From: Terasakiispira papahanaumokuakeensis
GTDB taxonomy: Bacteria > Pseudomonadota > Gammaproteobacteria > Pseudomonadales > Halomonadaceae
NCBI RefSeq assembly: GCF_001709345.1
Contig: NZ_MDTQ01000001.1
Location: 1,711,108 to 1,775,107, forward strand
Length of the DNA: 64,000 bases
Reading direction: 5' to 3'
Below are positions 37,863 through 47,230 of the stretch, one piece after another. Position 1 is the first letter of the stretch. Each line of letters opens with the position of its first letter. The position numbers and the translations under genes are program-made. A model generated the notes under the pieces. That model was not told the DNA's origin and did not search any database. It saw nothing but the letters and a program-made list of their open reading frames with translations.

Positions 37863-38606
37863 TTAAATGAGGCTGACCACAATCGGTAATAAAATGGCCG
37901 TCACCCCCCCCGTAAGCCCCATCGCTAATGATGAAAATGCGCCCGCCACCGGGCTGATTTCGAACGCTCTCGCCGTTCCAATACCATGGCCATTAAGCCC
38001 CATCGCAAACCCGATCACGCGATCGTCTCGAATTCTCATCATACGCGCCACATCGGCGCCGATTAAACTGGAAAAAACCCCCGTAATCATCACGACGCCA
38101 ACGGTCAAGGATACCAGCCCACCCAGCCCTTCAGTGATTCCCATCGCGATAGGCGCGGTGACTGATTTAGGCGCCAAAGACAACAACACTTGCCATTTCA
38201 CGCCCAGCAAGTAGGCAATCCCGACGGTATAAACCACCGCTAAAGAAGCCCCGACAAGCAAAGTAGTCACAATCGGCACCAGCAAAGCCCGAATATGAGG
38301 AAACTGCTGATAAAGAGGCACTCCCAGCGCGACAGTCGCCGGTCCCAGCAAGAACGAAACCCAGAAAGCCCCATCGGCATACTGGGCATAACTGATCGGC
38401 AAGATGGCAATCATCGGCACCAGAAAAATCACCATTGCCATAATTGGCGGGCACCAAGTGGGGCGTTTCAGGCGCTCCAGAAGCATATTGCCTAACACAA
38501 ACGCCAGTAGCGTCATGGCGATGGCCAGCAGCGGAGACTCCAGCAAATGCTCAGGCAATGCCAGCAATCGCTCCACTGGCGTACTTTGGCTCAAGGGGGT
38601 GGACAT
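37863..38606 (-). CDS. lrgB: LrgB-family membrane protein
   Basis: LrgB/CidB/YohK proteins are multi-pass inner-membrane proteins that act with LrgA in murein hydrolase control and, in several species, in pyruvate or glycolate transport. The 247-aa product has about seven hydrophobic helices and the family segments SVTAPIAMGITEGLGG and GLNGHGIGTARAFE. It starts 3 bases after the lrgA stop with AGGAG in place, so the two are one unit. Given the pyc genes nearby, pyruvate transport is an appealing but unproven idea. Confidence 0.92.
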   Translation of the reverse strand: MSTPLSQSTPVERLLALPEHLLESPLLAIAMTLLAFVLGNMLLERLKRPTWCPPIMAMVIFLVPMIAILPISYAQYADGAFWVSFLLGPATVALGVPLYQQFPHIRALLVPIVTTLLVGASLAVVYTVGIAYLLGVKWQVLLSLAPKSVTAPIAMGITEGLGGLVSLTVGVVMITGVFSSLIGADVARMMRIRDDRVIGFAMGLNGHGIGTARAFEISPVAGAFSSLAMGLTGGVTAILLPIVVSLI

Positions 38607-38609
38607 ATC

Positions 38610-38990
38610 TCAGGACTCCTGCTGCAATTCAGGGGGTTGAGGTTCAGACGGTCGTCGCACAAGCCGTTGCATCAGCCACAAAGTGCTGATAAAACTCAGC
38701 AGAGTGCCGACTAACACCGACACCAGTACGCCCACCCACTGCCCATCCATCACATCGCCAAGAAAAAAGAGCCCTGCGCCGCCAGGCAATAACAATAAGG
38801 ACAGTAAACTGATCAACTTATCACTGGCCAATCTCAGCCCTTCTCCCACCTGCTGACGCAACAACAGAAAAAGGCATAACAGCAGCATACCGATCACATT
38901 ACCGGTCACAGGCAAAGCAAACACAAAACTGATACCTTCACCTAAAATTAAAAACAGTAAAATCTGCAAAAACCCTTTAATCAGAGACAT
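38610..38990 (-). CDS. lrgA: LrgA/CidA-family holin-like protein
   Basis: A 126-aa protein with four hydrophobic helices and the family motif LPVTGNVIGMLLL near residues 25-37. LrgA/CidA are holin-like partners of LrgB/CidB. ATG at 38990 is chosen since the family begins a few residues before the first helix; AAAGGAG is rather far at 14 bases. A longer in-frame form to 39098 would add a 36-residue basic tail and is less likely. The C-terminal tail is rich in Pro/Gln. Confidence 0.9.
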   Translation of the reverse strand: MSLIKGFLQILLFLILGEGISFVFALPVTGNVIGMLLLCLFLLLRQQVGEGLRLASDKLISLLSLLLLPGGAGLFFLGDVMDGQWVGVLVSVLVGTLLSFISTLWLMQRLVRRPSEPQPPELQQES

Positions 38991-39270
38991 AATGAATATC
39001 GAACTCCTTTGCCCGAAAAAATATTCAACCCACTGATCATACAGAATTTTTCGCCGTAAACTGCGGCAAAAAACAAGAGGCATTCTCAACAACTGCAATG
39101 ATCGGTGCTAGTGTCATGCTGACGACATTTAAATTAATCGCGAAGACATAATAGGTGTAGCGTCAAACCTCACCTCTCCATAGAATATCAAGTCATTGAG
39201 AGAGTCTGACTAAGACTTTAAGACGATAACGATTTTATAGACATTCATTCATACGGATACGAGAGCATTC

Positions 39271-40995
39271 ATGCGTGCCACACAATTGCTGATCGCCACC
39301 TTGAAAGAGACCCCTAACGACGCCCAAGTTGTCAGCCACCAATTGATGCTGCGAGCGGGGCTGATTCGCAGCTTAGGATCTGGGCTTTATACCTGGCTCC
39401 CCTTGGGCCTTAAGGTATTGCGTAAGGTCGAGCGAATTGTTCGTGAAGAAATGGATAAGGCGGGCGCGCAAGAAGTGCTTATGCCGGGTGTTCAGCCGGG
39501 TGAGCTGTGGCAAGAATCTGGACGCTGGGATCAATACGGCCGGGAGTTACTACGCCTTAAAGATCGCCATGATCGTGATTTCTGCCTCGGTCCCACGCAT
39601 GAAGAGGTAATCACAGACCTGGTTCGCCGTGAGCTGAAATCCTACAAGCAACTCCCGGCGAATTTCTATCAAGTTCAGACCAAGTTCCGTGATGAAATCC
39701 GTCCGCGCTTCGGTATTATGCGAGCCCGCGAATTCATTATGAAAGATGCCTACTCCTTCCACTTGGACCAGGCCTCATTACAAAGCACGTATGACATCAT
39801 GTATCAGGCCTACAGCAATATCTTTACTCGCCTAGGCCTGGAGTTCCGAGCAGTGGTTGCCGACAACGGCTCCATCGGCGGTACTGGATCACATGAATTT
39901 CATGTCCTGGCGCAATCTGGTGAAGATGATATTGTCTTTTCCAATGAATCAAGCTATGCGGCCAACATCGAAAAAGCCGAAGCAATGGCGCCTGAAGGCC
40001 ATTATGCGGCCCCCCAAGAAGCACTACGCCAAGTTGACACTCCCAATGCGAAAACCATTGCAGCACTGGTTGAGCAGTTCGATCTCCCCATTGAGAAAAC
40101 CATCAAGACACTGATTGTCAAAGGTGAAGCGAACGAACAAGGCCAACAATCTTTGATTGCGCTGTTGGTGCGCGGCGATCACGAACTCAATGAAATTAAA
40201 GCCACCCATATTGAGGGCATCGCTGATCCGCTGGAAATGGCCGAAGATGAAGAAATTCGTGCCGCGATCGGTGCTGGACCGGGCTCCCTCGGCCCAGTTA
40301 ACCTCAACTTGAGAATCATTGCCGACCGCTCCGTCGCCATGATGAGCGACTTTGCCGCAGGCGCCAACATTGAGGGGCAGCATTACTTCGGCATCAACTG
40401 GGAGCGGGATCTACCCATGCCAGAAGTGGCCGATCTGCGCAATGTCGTTGAAGGCGATCCCAGTCCGGACGGTCAGGGCACGCTGCATATCAAGCGCGGG
40501 ATTGAAGTGGGCCACATCTTCCAGCTGGGCACCAAATACTCCAACGCCATGAATGCCACGGTACTGGATGAAGACGGTAAAGCCACCCCGCTGATCATGG
40601 GCTGTTACGGCATTGGCGTCAGCCGCATTGTCGCTGCCGCTATTGAGCAGAACCACGATGAGAACGGAATTACCTGGCCGCAACATTTAGCCCCTTATCA
40701 AGTCGCGATAGTGCCCATGAACGCGCATAAATCAGAAGCCGTCAGGGACGCCTCAGAACAGCTGTATCAGGCGCTCCAACAGGCGGGTATTGATGTCCTG
40801 TTCGACGACCGCGATGAGCGTCCAGGTTCGAAGTTTGCTGATCTTGAACTGATTGGTATTCCGCACCGTATTGTGGTCGGGGATCGCGGTCTGAAGAATC
40901 AGGAGCTTGAATATAAAGGTCGACAAGATACCGAAGCTCAGATGATCCCTCAGCAAGACATCGTCAGCTTTATCTGTGATCGTTTGCACCATTAA
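39271..40995 (+). CDS. proS: Proline--tRNA ligase
   Basis: ProRS charges tRNA with proline. It is the bacterial form, with class II catalytic core, a YbaK-like editing insertion (about 225-400) that clears Ala-tRNA(Pro), and a C-terminal anticodon domain. Visible motifs are the opening [19 protein letters not shown], motif 2 with [19 protein letters not shown], and GCYGIGVSR as motif 3. The 574-aa length is typical. tRNA-Pro(GGG) lies elsewhere in the window at 55.3 kb. Confidence 0.97.
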   Translation: MRATQLLIATLKETPNDAQVVSHQLMLRAGLIRSLGSGLYTWLPLGLKVLRKVERIVREEMDKAGAQEVLMPGVQPGELWQESGRWDQYGRELLRLKDRHDRDFCLGPTHEEVITDLVRRELKSYKQLPANFYQVQTKFRDEIRPRFGIMRAREFIMKDAYSFHLDQASLQSTYDIMYQAYSNIFTRLGLEFRAVVADNGSIGGTGSHEFHVLAQSGEDDIVFSNESSYAANIEKAEAMAPEGHYAAPQEALRQVDTPNAKTIAALVEQFDLPIEKTIKTLIVKGEANEQGQQSLIALLVRGDHELNEIKATHIEGIADPLEMAEDEEIRAAIGAGPGSLGPVNLNLRIIADRSVAMMSDFAAGANIEGQHYFGINWERDLPMPEVADLRNVVEGDPSPDGQGTLHIKRGIEVGHIFQLGTKYSNAMNATVLDEDGKATPLIMGCYGIGVSRIVAAAIEQNHDENGITWPQHLAPYQVAIVPMNAHKSEAVRDASEQLYQALQQAGIDVLFDDRDERPGSKFADLELIGIPHRIVVGDRGLKNQELEYKGRQDTEAQMIPQQDIVSFICDRLHH

Positions 40996-41126
40996 CCTGC
41001 AACCTTTTTCACGCATCATTGGCAGGATACATTCATAGGCCAGCATATCGTCTTCAAGACGATCACGGTTTGGCCCAAAGAAATATCACCTGAATCGGGC
41101 AGTCCGCTGCCCGAATTTCAGCCGTA

Positions 41127-43655
41127 ATGGATGTTGCAATGAAAAAACCCAGTTTAAAGCTCGCCATAACCCTGCCCTATGTGCTGAGCCTGCTCATTAT
41201 TCTGGGGTCTTTTGCCTTGCTGTGGCGGCTCGACCAAGATGACATGATTGAACGCCAGAGCAATAAATTGCTCAATGCAATGCAAGCCACATTGCATGAA
41301 CGCCTTAATAACGTTTTAGATGCACCGATGCAGCTTGCGCGCTTCCAAGCCTCGGAAATTATCAGTAATAAACTCTACCAGTTCGACACCCTCAGCCAAC
41401 TCGAGATTTTTAACCGCCGGCTGTACCAAGCGACAGCTCCCGGCATACCTCAAGTCTCAGCATTGGCTTATGCCGACCTTGAGCGCCGAATCGTCGGGCA
41501 AAGACGTAATGGTCAAGATGAAGCCGCCAGCCTCATCCTCCAAGATCAAAGAACGAATAATCAATTGACGATCTATGCCGGCCCAACGCAACAGAACCCC
41601 ATTATCAAGCGCTCAAAAGACTATGATGTTCGCCAACGCCCTTTTCTTAAGCCGCTTATAGACAATCCAGTCCCTCAGTGGACCCAGCTGTATGTCAATG
41701 AAGATGAAAAACACGCCGCCACCGTGTCGGCCATCTATCCGATCAGCGTCAACGACCGTTTAATCGGCACGAGCATTGTTGATGTCGGTCTAAAAGGGAT
41801 TAGTGACTTCTTACAGCAAGAAAGTGCTCAAACGGGCGGTATTTTCATTATTCTTGACTCAATGGGTCAGCTGATCGCGTCGGTATCCCCAGAGGATGTC
41901 ATACTCTCCACACCCGCGATTGAACGCATAATTAAGGCTGCTGAAGCCAACACAGAAAAGACCAATTTCAAGCTAAAGAATATTGAGACCACCCCCGCCC
42001 AATGGCGAGGACACGTCACCCATTATCATCACGCCTATAACCTGGATTGGACCTTAATCACCGCATTACCCGAAAAGCTATTGCGGGGTGATTCACGACG
42101 CAATCAGAATTTATCACTCATTGCCCTAGTGGGCATCGGCCTTGCCACACTGCTGATCGGTTTGTTTTTTATCCGTCGCCTGATTCAACCGATTATGGAA
42201 ACAGCCAACGCGGCACGACAGATCTCAAGTCGCAACTGGGAACACCACGTTCACTCATCACGAGGGCTCACTCAAGAAACCACGACGCTCGTCGAAGCAT
42301 TCAGCGAAATGTCAGGTCAGTTGCGTACCGCTTTTGATGACATGCGCTACACCTTGCAGTATGACCAACTGACAGGGCTGTTGAGTATGCAAGGGTTGAA
42401 AGAAGAAGCGCTAGAACATGCCGAGCATGACCCCGGCACTTGGAGTCTTGCCTTACTCTCCCTAGAGCATTTCCGCATTATTAATGACAGTATGGGGCGT
42501 GGCATAGGCGACCGTCTGCTCTGCGCCGTCGCCGAACGGCTCCAACAGCATGCGGGCATTGACTGCCTGGTCGCTCGCTTAGATGGCGCAGATTTTGCCA
42601 TACTGTATCCACCCTCACTGTCGGGCCAGATGGATGAACATGTCGAAACATTGATGCATTTAGTCGCGGGCACACCTTACGACATCCAGCAAGAAGAAGT
42701 GATACTCAAGGCCAACCTGGGCTGGACGCAACGCGATCTCCCTCGCTGCAATCTCGATGACTTACTCCGCTTTGCCAGTATCGCCCTCAATCGTACCAAG
42801 GCAATTCCCGACTTACATATCATGCGTTTTCGCTCGGAAATGGTCGAAAGCCTAGTAGAAGAAACCCGTTTAGCTGCCGAGCTCAGCCGTGCTGCGGCCG
42901 ATGACGAACTACTGACCTGGTATCAACCCATTGTCGATCTGCATACATTTAAAATGGTCGGCGCAGAGGCCCTGATGCGCTGGCATAGTCAAGTTCGTGG
43001 CATGGTCTCCCCCGCTCAGTTCATCCCGGTCGCAGAACAAAGCAGCCTCATCCTGACACTGGGTGAATGGATATTGAACGATGCTTGCCAAAAGCTGACA
43101 CAGACACCATTGACCCATCAGCAGGACTTCAGGTTACACGTCAATTTATCTGCACGTCAGGTACTCCAATCAGACCTTGTCGATACGATTGAGGACACCA
43201 TCGCCCGAACAGGCCTATCACCGACCAAGCTCACACTTGAGGTCACCGAATCAGTCTTACTGGATCAGAACCGAGAGACACTCAGAAAGCTTGAAACACT
43301 GCGCCGACAAGGCATGCACATTTCACTGGATGATTTTGGCACAGGCTACTCTTCCTTGGCTTATCTCCACCGATTACCGGTCGACAGCCTGAAAATCGAT
43401 CAAAGCTTCATTCGAGAAATGCGCGACAGCGCCAGCAGTCAAGCGATCGTCCGAGCCATTATTGCCATGGCAGAAGGCGTCGGCGTCGAAGTCGTCGCAG
43501 AAGGCGTCGAAACGCTGGAGCAAGCAGAGTGGTTGCGTAAGATGGGCTGCCAAATGGCTCAAGGCTTCTTCTTCGCCAAGCCGGGAGATATTCAGCAATT
43601 AAAGCAAATGGCAAATACCCCGCTACCGCTCAAGACACACGCGATCAAGCCATAA
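41127..43655 (+). CDS. Cache-HAMP-GGDEF-EAL protein, predicted c-di-GMP phosphodiesterase
   Basis: An 842-aa membrane signalling protein. Helices at about 17-35 and 330-350 bracket a periplasmic dCache-like sensor; a HAMP region follows, then GGDEF (about 410-575) and EAL (about 590-835) domains. The GGDEF site is degenerate: the signature reads DGADF, so cyclase activity is unlikely. The EAL domain keeps its catalytic set: EALMRW, NLSARQ, the Glu of LEVTES, DDFGTGYSSLAYL, LKIDQSFI and VAEGVET. So it should hydrolyse c-di-GMP, with the GGDEF perhaps regulatory. ATG at 41139 is an alternative start. It is convergent with the trmH-like gene. Confidence 0.92.
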   Translation: MDVAMKKPSLKLAITLPYVLSLLIILGSFALLWRLDQDDMIERQSNKLLNAMQATLHERLNNVLDAPMQLARFQASEIISNKLYQFDTLSQLEIFNRRLYQATAPGIPQVSALAYADLERRIVGQRRNGQDEAASLILQDQRTNNQLTIYAGPTQQNPIIKRSKDYDVRQRPFLKPLIDNPVPQWTQLYVNEDEKHAATVSAIYPISVNDRLIGTSIVDVGLKGISDFLQQESAQTGGIFIILDSMGQLIASVSPEDVILSTPAIERIIKAAEANTEKTNFKLKNIETTPAQWRGHVTHYHHAYNLDWTLITALPEKLLRGDSRRNQNLSLIALVGIGLATLLIGLFFIRRLIQPIMETANAARQISSRNWEHHVHSSRGLTQETTTLVEAFSEMSGQLRTAFDDMRYTLQYDQLTGLLSMQGLKEEALEHAEHDPGTWSLALLSLEHFRIINDSMGRGIGDRLLCAVAERLQQHAGIDCLVARLDGADFAILYPPSLSGQMDEHVETLMHLVAGTPYDIQQEEVILKANLGWTQRDLPRCNLDDLLRFASIALNRTKAIPDLHIMRFRSEMVESLVEETRLAAELSRAAADDELLTWYQPIVDLHTFKMVGAEALMRWHSQVRGMVSPAQFIPVAEQSSLILTLGEWILNDACQKLTQTPLTHQQDFRLHVNLSARQVLQSDLVDTIEDTIARTGLSPTKLTLEVTESVLLDQNRETLRKLETLRRQGMHISLDDFGTGYSSLAYLHRLPVDSLKIDQSFIREMRDSASSQAIVRAIIAMAEGVGVEVVAEGVETLEQAEWLRKMGCQMAQGFFFAKPGDIQQLKQMANTPLPLKTHAIKP

Positions 43656-43686
43656 GTTTCAAAAGGCATGAGCTTCAAAAGGCATG
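43655..43686. repeat. 16-bp tandem duplication starting in the stop codon of the EAL gene
   Basis: AGTTTCAAAAGGCATG is followed by AGCTTCAAAAGGCATG, one mismatch in 16. The first copy begins with the last base of the TAA stop. Confidence 0.9.
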
Positions 43687-43698
43687 AACCCCCGGAAT

Positions 43699-43719
43699 AC
43701 AAGCGCGTGACGCGCTTGT
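43699..43719. terminator. Hairpin between convergent EAL and trmH-like genes
   Basis: ACAAGCGCG and CGCGCTTGT form a 9-bp stem with a TGA loop, flanked by CCCC and GGGG that could extend it. There is no T-run. Confidence 0.55.
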
Positions 43720-43790
43720 GGGGCGTCATCTCATACCCTCGATTATTCATACCCCGATATAAATTGCACTGATATCCATTGCACCGAAGC

Positions 43791-43818
43791 AATGACACCA
43801 CAACAATGACACCAAAAC
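43791..43818. repeat. 14-bp tandem duplication next to the trmH-like stop
   Basis: AATGACACCACAAC is followed by AATGACACCAAAAC, one mismatch in 14, ending 2 bases before the stop codon of the convergent gene. Confidence 0.85.
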
Positions 43819-43820
43819 AA

Positions 43821-44606
43821 TTACTTCGCCGAACAAGATAAACGGCGCAAGTTGTCACACAGAATGCCCGTGGCCATCGCCACGTTTAAAGACTCAGCCC
43901 CACCACCATAACTCGGTATTGTGACAGGCCGATCAATCAAGGCGGCAACAGCCGAGCTGATACCATGAGATTCATTCCCCATCACCAGCACGCCGCCCTG
44001 CAAAACAGGTAAATCATGCACCGACTCACCATCCAACACCGCCCCCAAAATCGGCAACTGGCCTTGCCACTGGGACAATAGCTCGGGCAAATCCCGCACA
44101 TGGGGCATCACGCGCAACAGAGATCCTTTCGCCGCTGCGACAACTTTTGGGTTAAACACATCAACCGTGTTGGCCGAGCACACCACTTGTTCAATACCAA
44201 ACCAGTCCGCCACTCGTAAAATCGTGCCCAGATTGCCGGGATCATTAATACAATCAAGCACCAGCGTCCAATTATCCGGCTGACAAATCAGAGGGTCAGG
44301 CTTTGGCATAGCCACAACAGCCAAAGCACCGCGATTACTTTGCAACTGCCCCATTTGAGCCAATTGTTCTGCCGTCGCCAGCCATACCGATTCACAACGC
44401 GACCAAAGGTTTTCATGGGCTTGCGCAAAATCTTCAGTCATGACCAGTTTAAGGCATTGGACGCCCCGCCCACCATGTAATGACAAAAGCTCCAGGACAA
44501 GCTTTTCTCCCTCAACCACAAAGCAACCCTGTTCATACCGGTGCTTTTTTTGCTGTAAAGCCCGTATCGATTTAATTTGAGCCTTACTGATCACTGAAAG
44601 CGGCAT
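43821..44606 (-). CDS. TrmH/SpoU-family RNA 2'-O-methyltransferase
   Basis: A 261-aa SPOUT-class RNA ribose methyltransferase. The N-terminal substrate-binding domain (HRYEQGCFVVEGEKLVLELL) is followed by the knotted SAM domain with LDCINDPGNLGTILRVADWFG (in two parts, INDPGNLGTILR and VADWFG), VLVMGNESHG and a C-terminal IPSYGGGAESLNVAMATGI. This resembles the RlmB/YsgA group; the exact target is not identifiable. ATG at 44606 has AGGA at 8 bases; a longer in-frame form to 44678 is less likely. Confidence 0.9.
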   Translation of the reverse strand: MPLSVISKAQIKSIRALQQKKHRYEQGCFVVEGEKLVLELLSLHGGRGVQCLKLVMTEDFAQAHENLWSRCESVWLATAEQLAQMGQLQSNRGALAVVAMPKPDPLICQPDNWTLVLDCINDPGNLGTILRVADWFGIEQVVCSANTVDVFNPKVVAAAKGSLLRVMPHVRDLPELLSQWQGQLPILGAVLDGESVHDLPVLQGGVLVMGNESHGISSAVAALIDRPVTIPSYGGGAESLNVAMATGILCDNLRRLSCSAK

Positions 44607-44936
44607 GGCAACATCCTGAACAAACGCTACACGAGTCAACACTCGCTGAATTAAACAATACCCAACTGAGCGGCCCATGATACTGATTTGATTGGCATTG
44701 CTCGACCATAAAATACCCGCTCATTCGCCACAAAGCCCAATCGCCAAGCCATTGAGCTGAAGTCAGTCTAAACCCAACACGATGCCAACTAGAATCTAGT
44801 TCACCAACTAAAACCTATTTCAATAGTCTAAACCCTTAAATTCACATCATCATGATGACACGCATCTGGTATCTCACCACCAGGCAGTGTATAAAAACAC
44901 AATGATCAAGAATCATTCTCAAACTAAGGAGTGCAT
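44607..44936. other. 330-bp divergent gap holding a Fur-like site
   Basis: Between the trmH-like gene (minus) and the heme monooxygenase gene (plus). It contains two copies of AGTCTAAACCC (about 44764 and 44826), repeated CCAACTA-type elements between them, a TATAAA sequence near 44890 and the Fur-like site at 44901-44921. Confidence 0.6.
44901..44921 (+). promoter_or_regulatory. Fur-box-like operator upstream of the heme monooxygenase gene
   Basis: AATGATCAAGAATCATTCTCA resembles the Fur consensus (AATGAT and AATCATTCTC halves), with spacing slightly longer than the ideal 19-bp site. It lies between a TATAAA-like -10 and the ribosome-binding site. Iron repression is inferred. Confidence 0.55.
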
Positions 44937-45239
44937 ATGTATATCGCGATGAATCGGTTCAAAATCGCACTGGGTCGTGAAGAGGATTTTATTCAGATTT
45001 GGCGTGAGCGGGACAGCCACCTACACGAAGTACCGGGATTCAAGAGCTTTAACCTGCTTCAAGGCGCCACCCATGAAGATCACACCCTGTTCACTTCGCA
45101 CAGCACCTGGGACTCAGAAGCCGACTTTATCGCCTGGACGAAATCTGAAGCCTTTAGAAAAGCGCATGCCAGCGCCTCACCTGATCGCACGATTTACCTA
45201 GGCCCGCCCCAATTCGAAGGATTCAAAGCTGTACTGTAA
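44937..45239 (+). CDS. IsdG/HmoA-type heme-degrading monooxygenase (ABM domain)
   Basis: A 100-aa antibiotic-biosynthesis-monooxygenase fold protein. The three residues that define IsdG-type heme oxygenases are in the right places: Asn6 in MNRFKIALG, Trp67 in FIAWTKSEAF and His77 in RKAHASA. Such enzymes open heme and free iron in the cytoplasm. The upstream Fur-like site supports a role in iron supply. AAGGAG is 5 bases before the ATG at 44937; a GTG six bases upstream is rejected. No heme transporter lies nearby. A generic ABM protein remains the alternative. Confidence 0.82.
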   Translation: MYIAMNRFKIALGREEDFIQIWRERDSHLHEVPGFKSFNLLQGATHEDHTLFTSHSTWDSEADFIAWTKSEAFRKAHASASPDRTIYLGPPQFEGFKAVL

Positions 45240-45246
45240 AACCGTG

Positions 45247-45288
45247 TTTGTAAAGCGGCCTTTTATAAAGCAACTTTTATAAAGCAGT
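45247..45288. repeat. About 14-bp unit in three tandem copies
   Basis: TTTGTAAAGCGGCC, TTTTATAAAGCAAC and TTTTATAAAGCAGT follow one another just after the heme monooxygenase stop codon. Confidence 0.8.
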
Positions 45289-45328
45289 GCTGGTAGAGCC
45301 CGCTTGCAAAACATGCTGAACAATCCCA

Positions 45329-45351
45329 AGGGGCCTTTCACTGAGGCCCCT
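45329..45351 (+). terminator. Terminator-like hairpin after the heme monooxygenase gene
   Basis: AGGGGCCT pairs with AGGCCCCT around a 7-base loop. The following sequence is not T-rich. Confidence 0.5.
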
Positions 45352-45498
45352 CTCACCATCAGCCTCATCAGCCGAGAGTCGCCCCCTCATGACGCCGCAA
45401 CTCATCAGACATCAAGTAACCCCCGGATGAGATGCTGAATGTAATAAACGCCTGAACACATTTAGCATGCTACGGAGTGGCGCTCATCATCCATAGCG

Positions 45499-46131
45499 TT
45501 AAGCCAAATGAGTATTATACCAAGGGCGTCGGGGCTCAACGGTCGACACCACACCGCGTAAATCATGCGACAAAATATTGGACCATCGACCCAACCCTAA
45601 ACCTCGAATTACCTCAAGCGGGGATTGCTGCGGTGGTGGCGGTGTTTTCTTGAATAAACGCGCCCAAAAGCCCGGCCTTTGACCCAATGCCGCATGAACA
45701 GCGGCCAACACCTCAGGTACCTGATCCGGTGCTTTTTGCAAAGACTCAAGCAAACACTGAGTTTGAACGTCCAATGAGTCCCCTTCCCGGTCAAAAAGCT
45801 CCGCCGCCTCAAGAATGAAATACGGCTTACTTTTGATCGAAATACCTAGAAAATCGATCGCCTCTCTCACAAGAGGCTGGGCTGTAGGCCCGGTTAACTG
45901 CATTAAAAAAGACTTAAGCGCCTGCATCCCCAGTGTCACATCCGCAGCAATCGCAACCTTGCCTGCCTCAGGCCAAATGGAAGAAGTACAGATGACAGGA
46001 TTGCCAGACATCATGAGTTTAAAAGTAAAGGGCACCTGTTCTTGCCACTCACACAAACCAATCATTGATGAACGTTCTGCATTGGGCATGGGCATTCGGT
46101 GAGCTGCATATAGATAACTACGATTAGCCAC
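45499..46131 (-). CDS. Conserved hypothetical protein (MANRSYLY start)
   Basis: A 210-aa soluble protein that I do not recognise with certainty. It starts MANRSYLYAAHRMP from GTG at 46131, with AAGGA at 6 bases. There is no signal peptide or membrane segment. It has an FTFKLMMSGNPVICTSSIW segment, a helical middle, a Pro/Gln-rich hinge (KKTPPPPQQSP) near residue 165 and a tryptophan-bearing C-terminus. I have a vague memory of similar MANRSYLY-type proteins in proteobacteria, without known function. It is divergent from the PfpI gene and its base composition is like the neighbours. Confidence 0.75.
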   Translation of the reverse strand: MANRSYLYAAHRMPMPNAERSSMIGLCEWQEQVPFTFKLMMSGNPVICTSSIWPEAGKVAIAADVTLGMQALKSFLMQLTGPTAQPLVREAIDFLGISIKSKPYFILEAAELFDREGDSLDVQTQCLLESLQKAPDQVPEVLAAVHAALGQRPGFWARLFKKTPPPPQQSPLEVIRGLGLGRWSNILSHDLRGVVSTVEPRRPWYNTHLA

Positions 46132-46462
46132 ATTACATCCTTACGTTAACTTATAAAGTCATACGGTGATGGGGCTATCACAACAAACCTTTTGAAGATT
46201 CACAATCGTCTAAAAATCACAACATCAATTTGTCGCCGAAAAATTAACCAACGCGGAAAGTATTAACAGTGGAAAGCCCTGAATGAAAAGCCCTGAATGA
46301 AAAGCTCTGAATGAAAAACCCGAGTGGCAAGCAACAAAGCCGCTATCACCAACGTCGGCTAGTCAAATCAATCAATAAAGTGATAGCGTGTTGATCGCAG
46401 CATCTCTCGGTTTTTTTATTTACACTCGCGTATTTTTGCCCATCAACATAGGAGATCGCAAA
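46132..46462. other. 331-bp divergent gap with a 14-bp x 3 repeat
   Basis: Holds the promoters of two divergent genes and the tandem repeat at 46273-46314. An in-frame extension of the PfpI gene back to 46388 exists but lacks a ribosome-binding site. Nothing else is seen. Confidence 0.6.
46273..46314. repeat. 14-bp unit in three tandem copies
   Basis: AAAGCCCTGAATGA occurs twice exactly and then once as AAAGCTCTGAATGA, with a partial fourth unit starting AAAACCC. Confidence 0.92.
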
Positions 46463-47035
46463 ATGGCGAAACTATTATTGTTGGCCGGCGATTTTGTTGA
46501 AGATTATGAAATCATGGTGCCCTTTCAGGCACTTCAAGCCATGGGGCATACGGTTGATGCCATCTGTCCAGAAAAAGCCAAAGGCGAAACGATCAAGACC
46601 GCAATCCATGATTTTGAAGGTGATCAAACCTATAGCGAAAAACCGGGCCACTTATTCACACTGAATGCCAGTTTTAATGACATCAAACCTGAAGATTACG
46701 ACGGCTTAGTGATTCCCGGAGGGCGGGCACCCGAATACCTGAGAATGAATGACAGCGTGTTAACCCTAGTGAGACACTTTATCGAAAGCGACAAACCCGT
46801 AGCCGCCATCTGTCATGGGGCGCAGCTCTTGGCCGCCGCAGTCTCATTATCAGGCCGCCAGGTCTCCGCTTACCCAGCCTGTGCCGCCGAAGTCCGGCTT
46901 GCAGGGGGTGATTACGCCGATATTCCCGTTGAGCAAGCCATTACCTGCGGCCACTTGGTCACCGCGCCTGCCTGGCCAGCTCACCCCGAATGGTTGAAAC
47001 AGTTCCAGACATTGCTTTCAAGCCTTGAGAGCTGA
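46463..47035 (+). CDS. DJ-1/PfpI-family protein
   Basis: A 190-aa protein of the DJ-1/PfpI superfamily, related to Pfp1 peptidase and YhbO-type deglycases or glyoxalases. The nucleophile elbow [10 protein letters not shown] has Cys117-His118, and FVEDYE places the partner Glu near residue 16; [11 protein letters not shown] is the family loop. The substrate is not known. AGGAG is 9 bases before the ATG at 46463, so the in-frame upstream start at 46388, which would add a hydrophobic leader, is rejected. Confidence 0.9.
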   Translation: MAKLLLLAGDFVEDYEIMVPFQALQAMGHTVDAICPEKAKGETIKTAIHDFEGDQTYSEKPGHLFTLNASFNDIKPEDYDGLVIPGGRAPEYLRMNDSVLTLVRHFIESDKPVAAICHGAQLLAAAVSLSGRQVSAYPACAAEVRLAGGDYADIPVEQAITCGHLVTAPAWPAHPEWLKQFQTLLSSLES

Positions 47036-47067
47036 TTGTATGGCCTCATGACCAATCCATAACAACC

Positions 47068-47100
47068 CAGGGGTGGAACATGGCTCGCAGCCCACCCCTG
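47068..47100 (+). terminator. Terminator-like hairpin after the PfpI gene
   Basis: CAGGGGTGG and CCACCCCTG pair (9 bp) around a 15-base loop. No T-run follows. Confidence 0.45.
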
Positions 47101-47230
47101 CATGACGCTTGTTGATTGAAGACCCCACCTTCACTTTTCATCCCCATTTTTATCCTTATTTTTATCACTACACATAAACAAATCCTGATACAGTCAATTC
47201 GTGCGCTCTCACAACAAGGCGATATTGACG

